From contig NC_090946.1 of assembly GCF_040807025.1 (NCBI RefSeq), positions 4,444,001-4,508,000 of the forward strand: DNA of 64,000 nucleotides. The letters are read 5' to 3'. Under the pieces are notes generated by a model. It was not told the origin of the DNA. It saw only the letters and a list, made by a program, of their open reading frames with translations, and searched no databases. The translations under genes and the position numbers were made by a program. Below, in pieces: positions 41,100 through 52,900 of the stretch. Numbering within the stretch: the stretch's first letter is position 1; each line of letters starts with the position of its first letter. The stretch comes from Struthio camelus. Its lineage: Eukaryota > Chordata > Aves > Struthioniformes > Struthionidae.

Positions 41100-44000
41100 A
41101 AGTCAGGATGCCTCTAGCGGGTGCATGCAGCCAGGGGAGACGGCATGGCACGTGGCTATGGAGGCTCCTCTTGCACCTCTCCTGAGAAGCTTACGTGCTC
41201 GCTTGGCTCTCTGAACCGCCTGTACACCAATGCACGCAGCATAGGGAACAAGCAGGAAGACTTAGAGGGGTGTGTGCAGTTGTAGGGCCATGATCTCGTT
41301 GCAGTGCCAGAGACGTGGTGGGCTAGCTCACACGACTGGAATGCTGTCGTGGATGGCTCTGTGCTTTTTAGGCAAGACAGGCCAGGAAGGCGAGGTGGTG
41401 GAGTTGCCCTTTATGTGAGGGAGCAACTAGAATGTATGGCGCTCTGCCTGGGGTGGGGTGGGGTGGGGTGGGGTGGATGAAGAGCAAGTTGCGAGCCTAT
41501 GGGTAAGGCTTAAAGGGCAGGCTAACGTGGGTGACACGGTGGTGGTGGGGGGTTTACTGCAGGCCACCCGATCAGGAAGAGGCAGTCGAGGAGGCCTTCT
41601 ACAGACAGCTGGAAGTAGCCTCACGCTCACAGGCCCTGGTTCTCATGGGGGACTTCAAGCACCCTGACATCTGCTGGGAAGAGAGCCCAGCTAGACACAA
41701 AGAGTCGAGGAGGTTCCTGCGGAGCATTGAGGAGAACTTCTTGACCCAGGGGGTGGCGACGCCAACAAGGAGAGGTGTGCTGCTGCACCTGGTTCTAACA
41801 AACCAAGAAGGTCTGGTTGGAGATGTGCAGGTTGGGGGCAGCCTTGGCTGCAGTGACCGTGCGATGGTAGCGTTCAGTATCCTAGGAGGAGGAAGCAGGG
41901 CAATAAGTAGGACGGCAACGCTGGACTTGAGGAGAGCTAACGTTGGCCTCTTCAGGGACCTACCTAGGGGACTGTCATGGGGTAGGGCCCTAGAAGGAAG
42001 GGGCGTGGTGGTGGTGGGGGGTGAGTCCAGGAGAGCTGGTTAACATTCAAGTATCACTTCCAGCAGGCTCAAGACGGGTGCATCCCGCTGAGTAAGAAGT
42101 CGAGCAAAGTGGGCCGGAGAGCTGCGTGGCTGAGCAAGGAACTGCGGGCAAAAGTCACACAGAAAGAAGGAAGTCTAGAGAATGTGGCAAAGGGGACAGG
42201 CCACTTGGGAGGAACGTAGGGGCGTTGTCAGCGTGTGCAGGGATGCGACAAGGAAGGCTAAGGCCCCTTTGGAATTAAATCTGGCAAGGGATGTCAAGGA
42301 GACGAAGAAGGGGTTCTTCAACTACCTCGCTGGCAAAAGGAAGCCTAGGGAAAAAGTGGGCCCGCCGCTGAATGGGGCGGGGGCCCTGGTAACGAAGGCG
42401 CTAGAGAAGGCAGAGTTGCTGAATGCCGCCTTTGCTGCTAAGGCCAGCCCTGGGGAATTCCAGAGCCTGGGGACAAGAGAGAACGTCTGGAGAAAGGAAG
42501 ACTCTCCCTTGGTGCAGGAGGATGGGGTTAGAGCTCGCTTGTGCAAACCTGACAGCCACAAACCCATGGGCCCCACTGGGATGCACCCCGCCCCCCCCCC
42601 CCAACACACACACCCCCGAGTGCTGCGGGAGCTGGCGGATGTTATTGCTAGGCCGCTCTCCATCATCGTGGCAAGGTCCTGGAGAACAGGAGCGGTGCCT
42701 GAGGCCTGGAAGAAAGCCAGCGTCACGCCAGTCTTCCCAAAGGGCAAGAAGGAGGAGGCAGGAACCGCCAGGCCTGTCAGCCTCACCTGCATCGCTGGAA
42801 AGGTGATGGAACAACTCCTGCTGGAGGTCCTTGCCAAGCACGAGGAGGACAAGAAGGTGAGCAGGAGTAGTGAGCATGGCTTCAGCAAAGGGAAGTGATG
42901 CTTGAGCAATGTGCTAGCCTTCTGTGTTGGAAGGACTGGCTGGGTAGGTGAGGGCAGAGCAGTGGCTGTTGTCTCCCTGGACTTCAGCGAGGCTTTGGAC
43001 GCTGCCTGCCATCACATCCTCCCAGGTGAACTGAGGAAGTGTGGCTGAGATGAGTGTGCAGTGAGGTGGATGGAGAACTGGCTGGCTGGCAGAGCTCGGA
43101 GGGTGGTGGTGAGTGGCGCAGAGTCTAGTTGGAGGCCTGTAGCTGGCAGTGTGCCGCAGGGGTCAGTGCTGGCTCCAGTCTTGTTCAATGTCTTCCTCGA
43201 GGAGCTGGAGGAAGGCACAGAGTGCCCCCTCAGCAAGTTTGCTGATGCTCCAAAGGTGAGCAGAGTGGCTGACACACCAGGAGGCTGCGCTGCCATGCCG
43301 AGGCACCTGGGCAGGCTGGCGAGCTGGGCGGAGAGGAACCTGCTGCAGTTCAACAAAGGCAAGGGTAAGGTGCTGCACCTAGGGAGGAAGACACCCCTAC
43401 ACACACACAAGCAGCAGGACAGGCTTGGGGGAGGGAGGGAGGGAGAGAGAGTAGGGGGCTGACCTGCTGGAAAGCAGCTCTGCAGAGAAGGAGCTGGGAG
43501 TGCTGGAGGACAACAAGTGAAGCATGAGGCAGCAATGTGGCCTTGTGGGGTGTGGCATCCTGGGGTGCCTGAGGAAGAGTGTTGCCAGCAGGTGGAGGGC
43601 AGTGCTTCTCCCCGTCTCCTCAGCCCTGGTGTGGCCACATGTGGAGTAGTGGCTCCAATTCTGGGCTCCCCAGTACGAGAGAGAGAGAGAGAGAGACATG
43701 ACACTACTGGAGCGAGTTCAGTGGAGGGCTACAAAGAGGATGGGGGGAGAGGGGGACTGGAGCATCTCTCCTCTGCAGAAAGGCTGCGAGAGCTGGGCCT
43801 GATGAGCCTGGAGAAGAGACGACTGAGCGGCGATCTCATCAACGTGTCCAAGTATCTGGAGGGAGGCTGTCGCGAGGATGGGGGGCCAGGCTCGTCTCCG
43901 TGGTGGCCAGTGACAGGACAAGAGGCAACGGGCAGAAACTGGAAGCCAGGAAGTTCCATCTGGACCTGAGGACAAACTTCTTTCCGGAGAGGGTGACTGA

Positions 44001-44185
44001 GCACTGGACCAGGTTGCCCAGAGAGGTAGTGGAGTCTCCTTCGCTGGAGCTATTCAAAACCCACCTGGAGGCGATCCTGGGAAATAGCCTGTAGAGGACC
44101 CTGCTTGAGCAGGGGGATTGGACTAGATGAGCTGCAGAGGGCCCTTCCAACCTCAACCATTCTGTGATTCCGTGATTCTGGAGGC
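41100..44185 (+). mobile_element. CR1 LINE, long copy with endonuclease and RT regions (dead)
   Basis: Successive frames read the CR1 ORF2. Endonuclease: YTNARSIGNKQEDLE, ETWWASSHDW and LVLMGDFKHPDICWE, 41,220-41,700. Linker: ELNLARDVKETKKGFFNYLA, 42,270. RT: RPVSLTCIAGKVMEQLLLE, 42,770, then SVPQGSVLAPVLFNVFLEEL, 43,150. C-terminal part with SDRTRGN-type motif, 43,905. The RT active-site FADD reads FADA at 43,238-43,249, and there are stops (for example TGA at 42,896) and frameshifts. The 3' end has the TTCTGTGATTCCGTGATTCTG tail. Short expansions of GGGGT (41,449-41,476), C/CA (42,587-42,614) and GA (43,677-43,696) lie inside. It is inserted between the two ZFYVE19 relic exons. Confidence 0.93.
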
Positions 44186-44639
44186 ACAATCTCTCCTTCT
44201 GGCAGACAGCACAGGAATGTTCAGTGGTAGGCAATCCATATTGCAAAGGAAAGTGATCCAAGCAGTTTTACTTCCCCTGTGCTGGCTCTGGCACAGACTG
44301 GATGAAATGCACGCAGAGAGCCCCTTTTCGCATTGGAACTCTTAGAAAAGAGCTATGCATTTTAAAAGCCTCATTAGCACTGTGAGAGCACAGTAGAATT
44401 ACCTGAAGTGAACACGTAAGACCAGGAAGTTTGCCCTTACAGCTCCAGTCCTGAGCATCAACTAAGATCTTTCAGTTTGACTCCATGCTGGACCACCCTG
44501 TACCGCTTTACAGATGAAACCCAAATCCCAATCTGTTTCTTGGAAAACATGAAAGAATTACACGAACAAATTCTCTGAGGAGGGAAGACAGTGTCCCATC
44601 ACAAAAAGCCAGTCCCTCTGTTGGTGCCGTATTCTCCTC

Positions 44640-44860
44640 TGCTACTCACCTTTCTCTGGGTGCTAGCCTCTGAGTGCTGCCATCTCTTTGCAACTTCTAG
44701 GACCTTTTCCTTCCTCATGTTCTTTTTTTGCAATTCAGCAGCAGCCCCTGCCAGAAGTTTTTTCTTCTCTTCCTCTAGTTGTTTTGAGTTCAGACTCATG
44801 GGGCAAACCTTAGCTTCGCTTTTCTGATTGAGATCATTCAAGATCCGCCAACACCCAAAC
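44640..44860 (-). pseudogene. ZFYVE19: ZFYVE19 (ANCHR) relic, internal coiled-coil exon
   Basis: The minus strand reads ILNDLNQ, then SLNSKQLEEEKKKLLAGAAA and ELQKKNMRKEKVLEVAKR. This is the LNDLNQ / LEEEKSRLLAEAA region of ZFYVE19. After VAKR the family sequence continues only in a shifted frame (MAALRG, stop, HPEKV), so one base is lost and a CAG has become TAG. A good GTGAGT donor follows at about 44,650. Premature stop plus frameshift make this a pseudogene as assembled. The N-terminal FYVE exon was not found between here and the DNAJC17 promoter. Confidence 0.78.
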
Positions 44861-44869
44861 AGAACATGC

Positions 44870-46130
44870 TGGTGACTTGATGTCAGCCTTCCCAGGGCAC
44901 AGCCAACATCAATAATGCAATGGTATAAAAGCAGCTTGTGGCTCTCTTTTAATTGGGGTAATAACAAGAGAAGGCATGCCACAGCAGGATCTAGACTGTA
45001 CATAGACAGCAGCAAGTTCACTATTCTGTAGTTTACAGTGAGATAGCAATGCAAAGGTATCCCAGGTCCTAATGTGTAATAACAGAGCACAGAATGGTGA
45101 GGAGTAGCAAAAGGTCCTCCCTGGGGAAGGATCACCTTACAGAACTAGAGAGGAGCAATCCAAACAATATAACCTTGAAAGGAAGGAAACACCTCCCAGG
45201 CAGAGATAGCAAGAACCACTCTGGAGCTCAGTGGCTGCTCTTGGTTCATTTGGGAGCCCTAAGGTGAGGAGAAGGACCAACAGGACACCTACTCCTTCTA
45301 TAAGCTAGATAGGGAAGTACATGCTCCCTTCCTACTATCACACCCACCCACCAGATGATAAAAATAGATCTTTGGAAGCCAAAACAGTAACAGTCCTTCA
45401 GTGGCAAAGCCCTCAGCCAGCTCAGTTAGCAGGACACCCATCTGCTGGGCTAGGCTTCTAGTATCAGGGGATTGGTGTACCTAAGAAACAAGGAAGAGGG
45501 CATGGGAAGAAGGCAATGAGAGGAAAGGGGGAAAATTAACTCAAAGCAAAATATGGGTAACCAAGACTGGCTTAATGGAGGCTAACATATAAAGATGCAT
45601 CTACTGATCTTGGAAGTCTTGGCTTCCGAGTATTTAGTATGAGACTTTCAGGATTCAATTCTCAGAGGTGTTGAATGCCAACTCCTCCAACTGCAGTTGC
45701 ACAGGTAGGGAAAGAGATACTGAAAGTGGAGGATTGGGTGCTGCTGAGTCCCAACGACAGCTCTGTCACTGCCTCCAATGTGAATAAATCGTCATTTTCA
45801 GCAGTGCCAGCCAGCAGTTCCCACTAACGTTTCCGGGAACAGCTGGGTGTGCAGCACTGCGGGAAAAGGAGAATGAGGTAAGAATTTCTCAGGGGGAAGG
45901 TCATTCACCATAGCCTCGAAGGCACAGACCCAACTCCTTCTTTTGCAATCTCAGGCTGCCCACTTAAGCTCTCTGCACTTCCTTTACTGGAATAATTAAC
46001 AGGATTCTGCCCAAAGATGTGAAAACCGCGCCTTGGCCCCAGCACACTGAGCAGTCCAACCACGCAGCGCATGCAGCTCTAGTGCTTTCCGGCATAGCTT
46101 GCTGTACCAGTCACACACCTCTCTGCAGCC
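44870..46130. other. Between ZFYVE19 relic and CpG island, nothing recognised
   Basis: I looked for the FYVE zinc finger of ZFYVE19 on the minus strand here and did not find it. No other gene is supported. Confidence 0.5.
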
Positions 46131-46920
46131 TGACTTTACGTCTGGCCTCACCCACCGGTGGCGCAAGGCCCGGCGGGAGTTGTAGTCCCTCGGCCGGTAG
46201 ACCCCACTTCCAGGCGCCGCGCGCTCTTCCATGAGCGAACTACACCGCCCAGCGCACCGCGCCAACGCCCCACTATCCGCGCCATGCCTGCTGGGAGCGA
46301 CCAGTGCGCGCCGAGGCACGGACGGCTTCCCGGCCTGCCGCGGGCCTCGCGGTGCGTTGTGGGACTTGTAGTCGAGCTGTCGCCCCCCTCCCATTCCGTC
46401 ACGCCGGTACTGCGGCAGCAGGGGGAGGGGGCGCGGAAAGACTCCATTTCCCGGCAGGCAGCGCGCGGAGCGGGCCCGAGGTGCTCGGCAGCAGCTGGAG
46501 GAGAAGCCGGTCGGTGAGGAGATGGCGGTCGATAAGGATGTGTTGCAGCTGGACCTGTACGGCCTGCTGGGAGTCGGGGAGAAGGCGTCGGAGAAGGAGG
46601 TCAGGACCGGGGCTTCCGTGGTGCGGGACCCCTCTGCTCGGCGGCTTCAGCTTTTCTGCTTTTCACGCAGTAACGGAAGTTCCCGCCGCTTCATAAGGGG
46701 AGGAGAAGGCTGGGCTTTGGGGTTGTGTGCTTGCGCTGCTCCCTGCATCGTCAGTGCAGCGATGATCCCGAGCGCCGTTTTAACGCGGTGTTGCTGCTAT
46801 GGGCGCTGCTGCGTTTGTAGTTGGCGTGGTGCTGCGTTGTCGCCCGTTAGCTGCTGGCTGCTGCACTTGTTAACAGGACAAAGAACTCCTTTTTTTTAAT
46901 GTTGGCCTGGCTGTGCTCAA
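46130..46920. promoter_or_regulatory. CpG-island promoter of DNAJC17 (ancestrally bidirectional)
   Basis: GC- and CpG-rich interval covering the DNAJC17 start codon. It contains several copies, in both orientations, of the ACTACAACTCCC / CCCAGCATGC type element bound by ZNF143 (STAF): around 46,169-46,190, 46,236-46,258, 46,281-46,298, 46,353-46,375 and 46,436-46,460. No TATA box is seen. In human the DNAJC17 and ZFYVE19 5' ends are head-to-head. Confidence 0.75.
46522..46599 (+). CDS. DNAJC17: DNAJC17 exon 1
   Basis: Twenty-six codons from the [21 protein letters not shown] onward. The donor is GAG/GTCAGG. Confidence 0.93.
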
Positions 46921-49900
46921 CTGACGCTTCTGTTTTCTGGTCTTAAGTCTGTGGAGGGAGACTTGGTTTTGGAAGAGGATGAAATCAGTTGAAATGAGTT
47001 GCAAACTTCCAGTTAGCCTCAGCCAATATTTATTCTATGTTGTTTGTTTATGTGCCTTCAGAAGGAAGGCTCCTCTCTGGTGTTTACAAAAGAAAAAAAA
47101 ACTCAGTTATTAGAGATCGTTTTTAGCTACTGTAGGTCCTCATCAGATATCTTACTAATTTTGTGCTCTTTTAAAAATTACAAGTTCCTATTTTTTCTCT
47201 AATTAAAGAGCTAAGTCAATGCTATAAATACCTGAAGGGCCTACACGATTAAATGGGGAAACTGGCTGACCTATTCAAGGGCAGTAAGACTTGCTAAGTA
47301 AAACTATTACTACCTGAACAAAGTTTAACTTAAAAGAAAAACTTTATTTTCCCCTGTTAAGTTCCCTCTCTCTTTCTCTCTTTTTTTTTTTTTTTTAAGC
47401 AGTAAAGAGCATTAGAAGAACAGTTGAGTAAAACTTGGAAGTCTGGGTCTGTCCAGCAATTGTATCAGAGGCTGCCTGGAAATTCCAGGTACCATAAGCA
47501 TGAAATCGGGAAATAAGCCAAATATAAAACACAGGATTGAGTGAGATGAAAGACTTCAGTTGACCTCAGCTTTGCTGCTGAGCTGCTCAATGAGGGAGGA
47601 AAAAAAAAAGTTACAATTTGAGTGTTACAGTACAACTTAAAAATTGACAAGTGTAATTTGGAGTTCTACTCCTTGGTATAAAATACTTGAAACAACTCAG
47701 AGAACTATGTTCAGAGAAGCATCCCCAAAAGAGCTGAACAAAGGGGAGCAAAGCTTACTTAATCTTTGCCTAAAGAAATCTAACTTCTCTGTTTAGAGAA
47801 GCCTTAGCTAAACTTACTGTATAGAACAGTTATTCAGATAGTTGTGAATGATGCATATGAGAAGACTTCCCTCTCTTTGCTGAAGTCTTACCTGTGGAGG
47901 ATATAGAATTAGGCCTATGATGTTTCAGCTACACATTTACCTTCCCTTAGTGTTGTCCACCAGGTGGTGCCCAGCCACCACTTATTTCTTTCAGTCGAAT
48001 TAAGGCTGCTTGGCAGTTGAACAGAGCAGCTTTTTTTGCATGCATATGTTCCCCCTGATAAAGAGAACTCAAATTGTTAAAAGCCTCTGTAGTGACTTAG
48101 CCCATAAAGTTGTCAATTTAACTTTGAAGTGTAGAAGAGATTAAGTAGTCTTTGGTCAAAATTTCTTCACCTGCCAAACTCAATTTTTGTGCAGTGAATT
48201 GCACATACTCTGTCCCAAATAGCTATAGCTGCTAAGAACACTGTATGCCTCTGACTGGGTAGAAAACTCTGCCTCAGTGTATTAGATTTGGTCTTGATGA
48301 TCATGACTGCTGTGGCACAATGCACCTAAAAGTAAAACTTCTGACCTTAAAAAGTTTAAATTGATTGAAAATGTAGCTGTCTCTCTACTAAATGTCCTGG
48401 ACTCAAATGGTTATCCTTTCAGTACTGTGTGATAAAAAGGGCAGGTCACTGCACTGAAGTTGAAAATTGAGTTTCAGTATTCTCTTGCTATTACAGTAGG
48501 CGCCTTCATTTTTTGTGTTTGAGGGACTAATGGCACTCCAAAAATGGTTTTTATTTTCTATCAGGCCCGGGAGACTTCTAGCCATGCAAATGAATGTTGG
48601 CTCAACTACAGTCTTCTGCTTATGATAGAGAGGTATGTTTTAAATTGAGCAAAAGCAAACAAACAAAACCTCTGAGTAGGATTTTTTTTTTATGTTTCTG
48701 TGGTGCATTTTTCCAAGTTGTGTTTCTCAGAGCAGACCAAACAGTACCAACTGACAAATCTCTGTTCTGGCTCTTACAGGTTAAGAAAGCATACCGCCAG
48801 AAGGCCCTGACTTGTCACCCAGATAAGAACCCGGACAATCCCAAAGCAGGTAAGACTGGAACATATGAACACAAACCAGTGTTCTTGTCTGATCCACATG
48901 TGCAGATTCCTGGAAGTGGCTCTATTTAACCTCAGGTCTGTCTTTGCATGCAGTTAAGGGAATACCTGATTTTGTGTCATGTGATGTATACACATGCAGG
49001 ATTAAGAGTTATATTTCTTGCTCGTTTCCTCTGGGTTTTAAGATTAAATGCATGCATGTTGGCTTTCAAAAGCGTAAGTGTTAAGTGAATGCTGAAATTT
49101 TATTTGCACTTCTCAAAATCCTTCCATCTGGTACTTGAATCCTGGACCTTTGGCCATATTGTCACTGATGTTAGCTGGCTAGTCATTCTTCTGAGAATCG
49201 AAACTTTAATAGCAAGCTTATAAATCATTGTTATATATGGGCAATGCCCATTATTGTCTGTTAGAGAGTAGGCCCTGACTCTGTGCAGCTGAGTACACCT
49301 CAACTGTTAGCAAGGTCTGTGGATTCTACAGCTTCTCCATTTGTTTTGCAACTACCGGCAGGTGAAAATGAACAGCGGCGGTATTTGGAAGGATGCCGTT
49401 CATTAAGACACTTCAAAATAACCACATTGTCCTGCGTCTTGCATTTTCCAGTTTGGTAGACCGCAGATTTATAGACTGATAACTGTAGTGTGGAAACTGC
49501 CATCAGGAAACCTAAGATTTTGCAGTAATGAGAGGAAAGCTGGAAGTTTTGATTATCTGCAGAAAGTCTGGAGGTGGTTTGAAGTGTGTGGGGAGGCCTT
49601 CAGCTAATAAGCATATCCTTTCAGGAAAAGGGTCAGCAATGTTTACGTAAAATGGAATGTTTGGATCTTGGGCTGAAAGGTTATTCATATGAAAAGGAGA
49701 GTTTATTTTGAACACACTGTTTCAGAGTGACTGCAGGTTCAGGAGTGCATTTCTATATGGATTCTGTTGAATTCAGGTTTTTCGGATGTTTCTTGTAATG
49801 CAGTGGTCCCAATTTTTGTTTCTTAATTTACACTGAAGTTTAGATAACAAGGCTGTGCTTTGAATTATGGAGATCCTGGCTATATGTTCACTTGCAAATG

Positions 49901-52900
49901 CTTTGGAAAGGTTATTCTTCTTTCTGATGTTCTGCAGGTCTCTTCCATAAGGAATTGTCTTTTCTGGTTCATCTCCAGACCACTAGCATGGTTTTCTGCA
50001 TCTTACCCTTTTTTCTTCTAATTCCCAGCGGAAGTCTTCCACCAACTGTCTCAGGCCTTAGCAGTGCTCACTGATGCAGCAGCAAGGGTAAGGAGGCCTA
50101 TTTTTTGATCCTGGTAGGAGTGTGTGGTGTTAATCTCTGCAAGCCTGACAGGGAAGTAGTGAAAACTCTCCTCCTGTCTGTCATGTTCCCTGCTCTTTTC
50201 TCTGATTGAGCCTTCCTCAAGGAAGGCTCATCTGTCTCATCTGTTCTGCCCTGTAGTTCACTGTGAGATCAAATAGTATGTGCCAGATAAAAACTTAAGA
50301 CAAATGTTCTTAGTCCGATCTGATGTTCTCTGCATGGTTCTGTCCATTTACGGAGTGAGATGCTGTGTTTAATAGTATGTTAAACTGGGATGTGTACCAC
50401 TTCTAAAATAAAGAAATAAATAATCACCACTGATTGATTCAGAGATGTATTAAATTCCTGTGACCTCGTTGCATTTGCAGTTCCCTTGAAGTCAGTCGGA
50501 CAAACAAATAATATCTAGGCTTGCGATCTTTAGGGCTCAAAGCCTTTCTTTCCATGAGGCACAGACTTACAAACAGAAAAACCAGATCATAGTCTTGATC
50601 ACTATCCTTTTGCTACAAGAACTTTACAGGCTGCCAGATGTAGCTTGGACTCTCTTCTTGCTGAAGTAGTGGTTGAGTGCCTGCTGCTCAAGCCCTGAAA
50701 GTAGTCTGGATGTGTGAAGGGAAAGAATAAAAACAAGAAGTTCAGCATGAGCAAATAATTTTATCCAGATAAACTCATGAGAGAAGGCATATTAAAATTT
50801 CAGATGATAAGACTTAATAACATGATACAACTCTTCTCTTTTCAAACATTGACAAAAATTGTAATCTTCCTTCCAAGGGACGATGAAGCTTTTTGCTTCC
50901 AAGAACAGTTTGGCTTCTATATTTAAAAGGGAAAAAGTGTTTAGCAAACCTTTCACATGCAGGAAGAAAAAACATCAACTTCTCTAGTTTATAAAACAAG
51001 AGCAGTGCTTGAATGTATGACTATTTAAAAGTAATTTTTAAGCATTTGTGTAGGTCTATGCTTTACCTACTATAGAAGGATTCTGTGGAGGTTGGTAAAC
51101 AGATTATCAACTGCTTTAAACAAATGTCAGTAAAATTGACAGTATACTCCAGCTCTAAAGTCTGTATGCTAAACAGTCTGCTAAACAAACAATGATGTGC
51201 TATTACTACTGAAGAATTCTAATGTTCTTTGATCTGATACTTTTCCCGCAGTCAGACTACACATCCAGCTTGTGAATAAACCTTTCATGTAAAGTAAACC
51301 TTGTTTATTTTAAAACTTTACTCTAAGCCAGACCTGACCCATCACCAAGGTATACGCATCGCCAGGTATAAAATAAATAATTTTTCCATTCCTTTCAGAA
51401 TATGACGTTTCTTTGCCAATGTTACCAGTGCCCCCAAAACCACTTTTGGCCTATTCAGGAACCCAAAATATTCTTCCTACCTGTAAAAATGGGTTAGACT
51501 TTCTCTCAAATATACTTTGCAGTTATTCCTGGACTTTTTGACCTTTCCTTTCAGGCCCAGTCTGGAGAGCCTTGGACCTCTTCTAATGTTTTCAGGGTAT
51601 TTGTGTTAACTCCTAACATTTTTAGGAGGGATACTAAAAAGAGACAGAAAATGCTTCTCCTCTGATTAAAGTGTTTCAATATCTGATCTCTCCTTTATTC
51701 ATCACTTTGCATTTTATCCCTTTCACACTATTCTGCTGGTTCTTTGACAGGTGGCATATGACAAGGTGAGAAAAGCCAAGAAGCAAGCAGCAGAAAGGAC
51801 ACAAAAGCTTGATGAGAGGCGAAAGAAAGTAAAGCTTGGTAATGAAATCAAAACTTCATTTTGTCTTGAAGTGTTCCTTAGCTGGGTATTTGCATTTCTT
51901 CTACCACTGGAATTCACCACTAATCATTAAACTGCTGTCCCTCTGAAATGGCTATGTTCTTTTATGCCTAGTACAATGTAGTAGCTATCTGAAATCTTTT
52001 CCCACAATCATACCTGGGGATGATCCTACTCTGGGAAGGTATTGAGATGTTTGATGGCCACCAGGACTGCTAGTACCTCGCTGTACCTGGGCAGGAGAGA
52101 GGTGGCATAGCTATCAGGACTCTATTTTGAATTTCAGTCGAGCTCTTTAGACAACAATGGCAACAGGGAAAATTCTCTTTGAATGATTTTAATTTTATTC
52201 CTTTCTCTGCAGATCTTGAAGCCAGGGAACGAGAAGCCCAGACCCGTGAGAATGAAGAGGAGGAGATCCGGATAACAAGAACACTAGAACAGGAAGTAAT
52301 GATGAATTCTTGGATGTTTATGTTGCTTTTGAGAAGAATTGTTAGAAGTCTTTACGTTCATTGTGAGAATGATGTGATGAGATGCAGCAAACCTGAGTGT
52401 AGCAGTTCTTCAGCCTTTTGGAACATGAGTTCTATGAGCCAGAGAGAGAGGCTTGTCTGTGGAGGGGTCTTGTAGCAGTCTGGCAAATGTGTCAGTCTCA
52501 GATAATTTTTTTAATTTTTTGTTTTTAAGTCTGCCTTTTTCCTTTTGCAGAGCAGAAATAGCAACAGCTAATTGCCTGTATGCTAACCGATACGGACTGT
52601 GTCCATAGGGAACATGGGTGGTCCAATCACTGTATGAGCAGTGGGGCTGGCACAGAGGAAGGAGTTTGCCTCAAGAGACGAGTGTAGGATGAGTTCTCCT
52701 TGTCAGTAGCACAGTCTTCGGCTGTTCTGAGCCAACCATTAAACCATACCCTGAGATATTCATGCTGTCTTACCTGTCCTGTAGATAATACGCCTGCGTG
52801 AAGAAGGCTCCCGTCAGCTTGAGGAGCAGCAGAGACTCATTCAAGAACAGATCCGACTTGAGAGAGAGCAGCGCATCCAAGGTGAGGACAGATGAGACTG

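Noticed and set aside
44599..45135. A 178-codon minus-strand frame upstream of and through the ZFYVE19 exon as a novel protein
   Set aside because: Only the part from about 44,860 down to 44,680 matches ZFYVE19; the rest is flanking intron-like sequence that happens to be open.
45996..46394. First exon of ZFYVE19 with the FYVE zinc finger on the minus strand
   Set aside because: A few Cys residues occur, but spacing and the R(R/K)HHCR-type core are absent.
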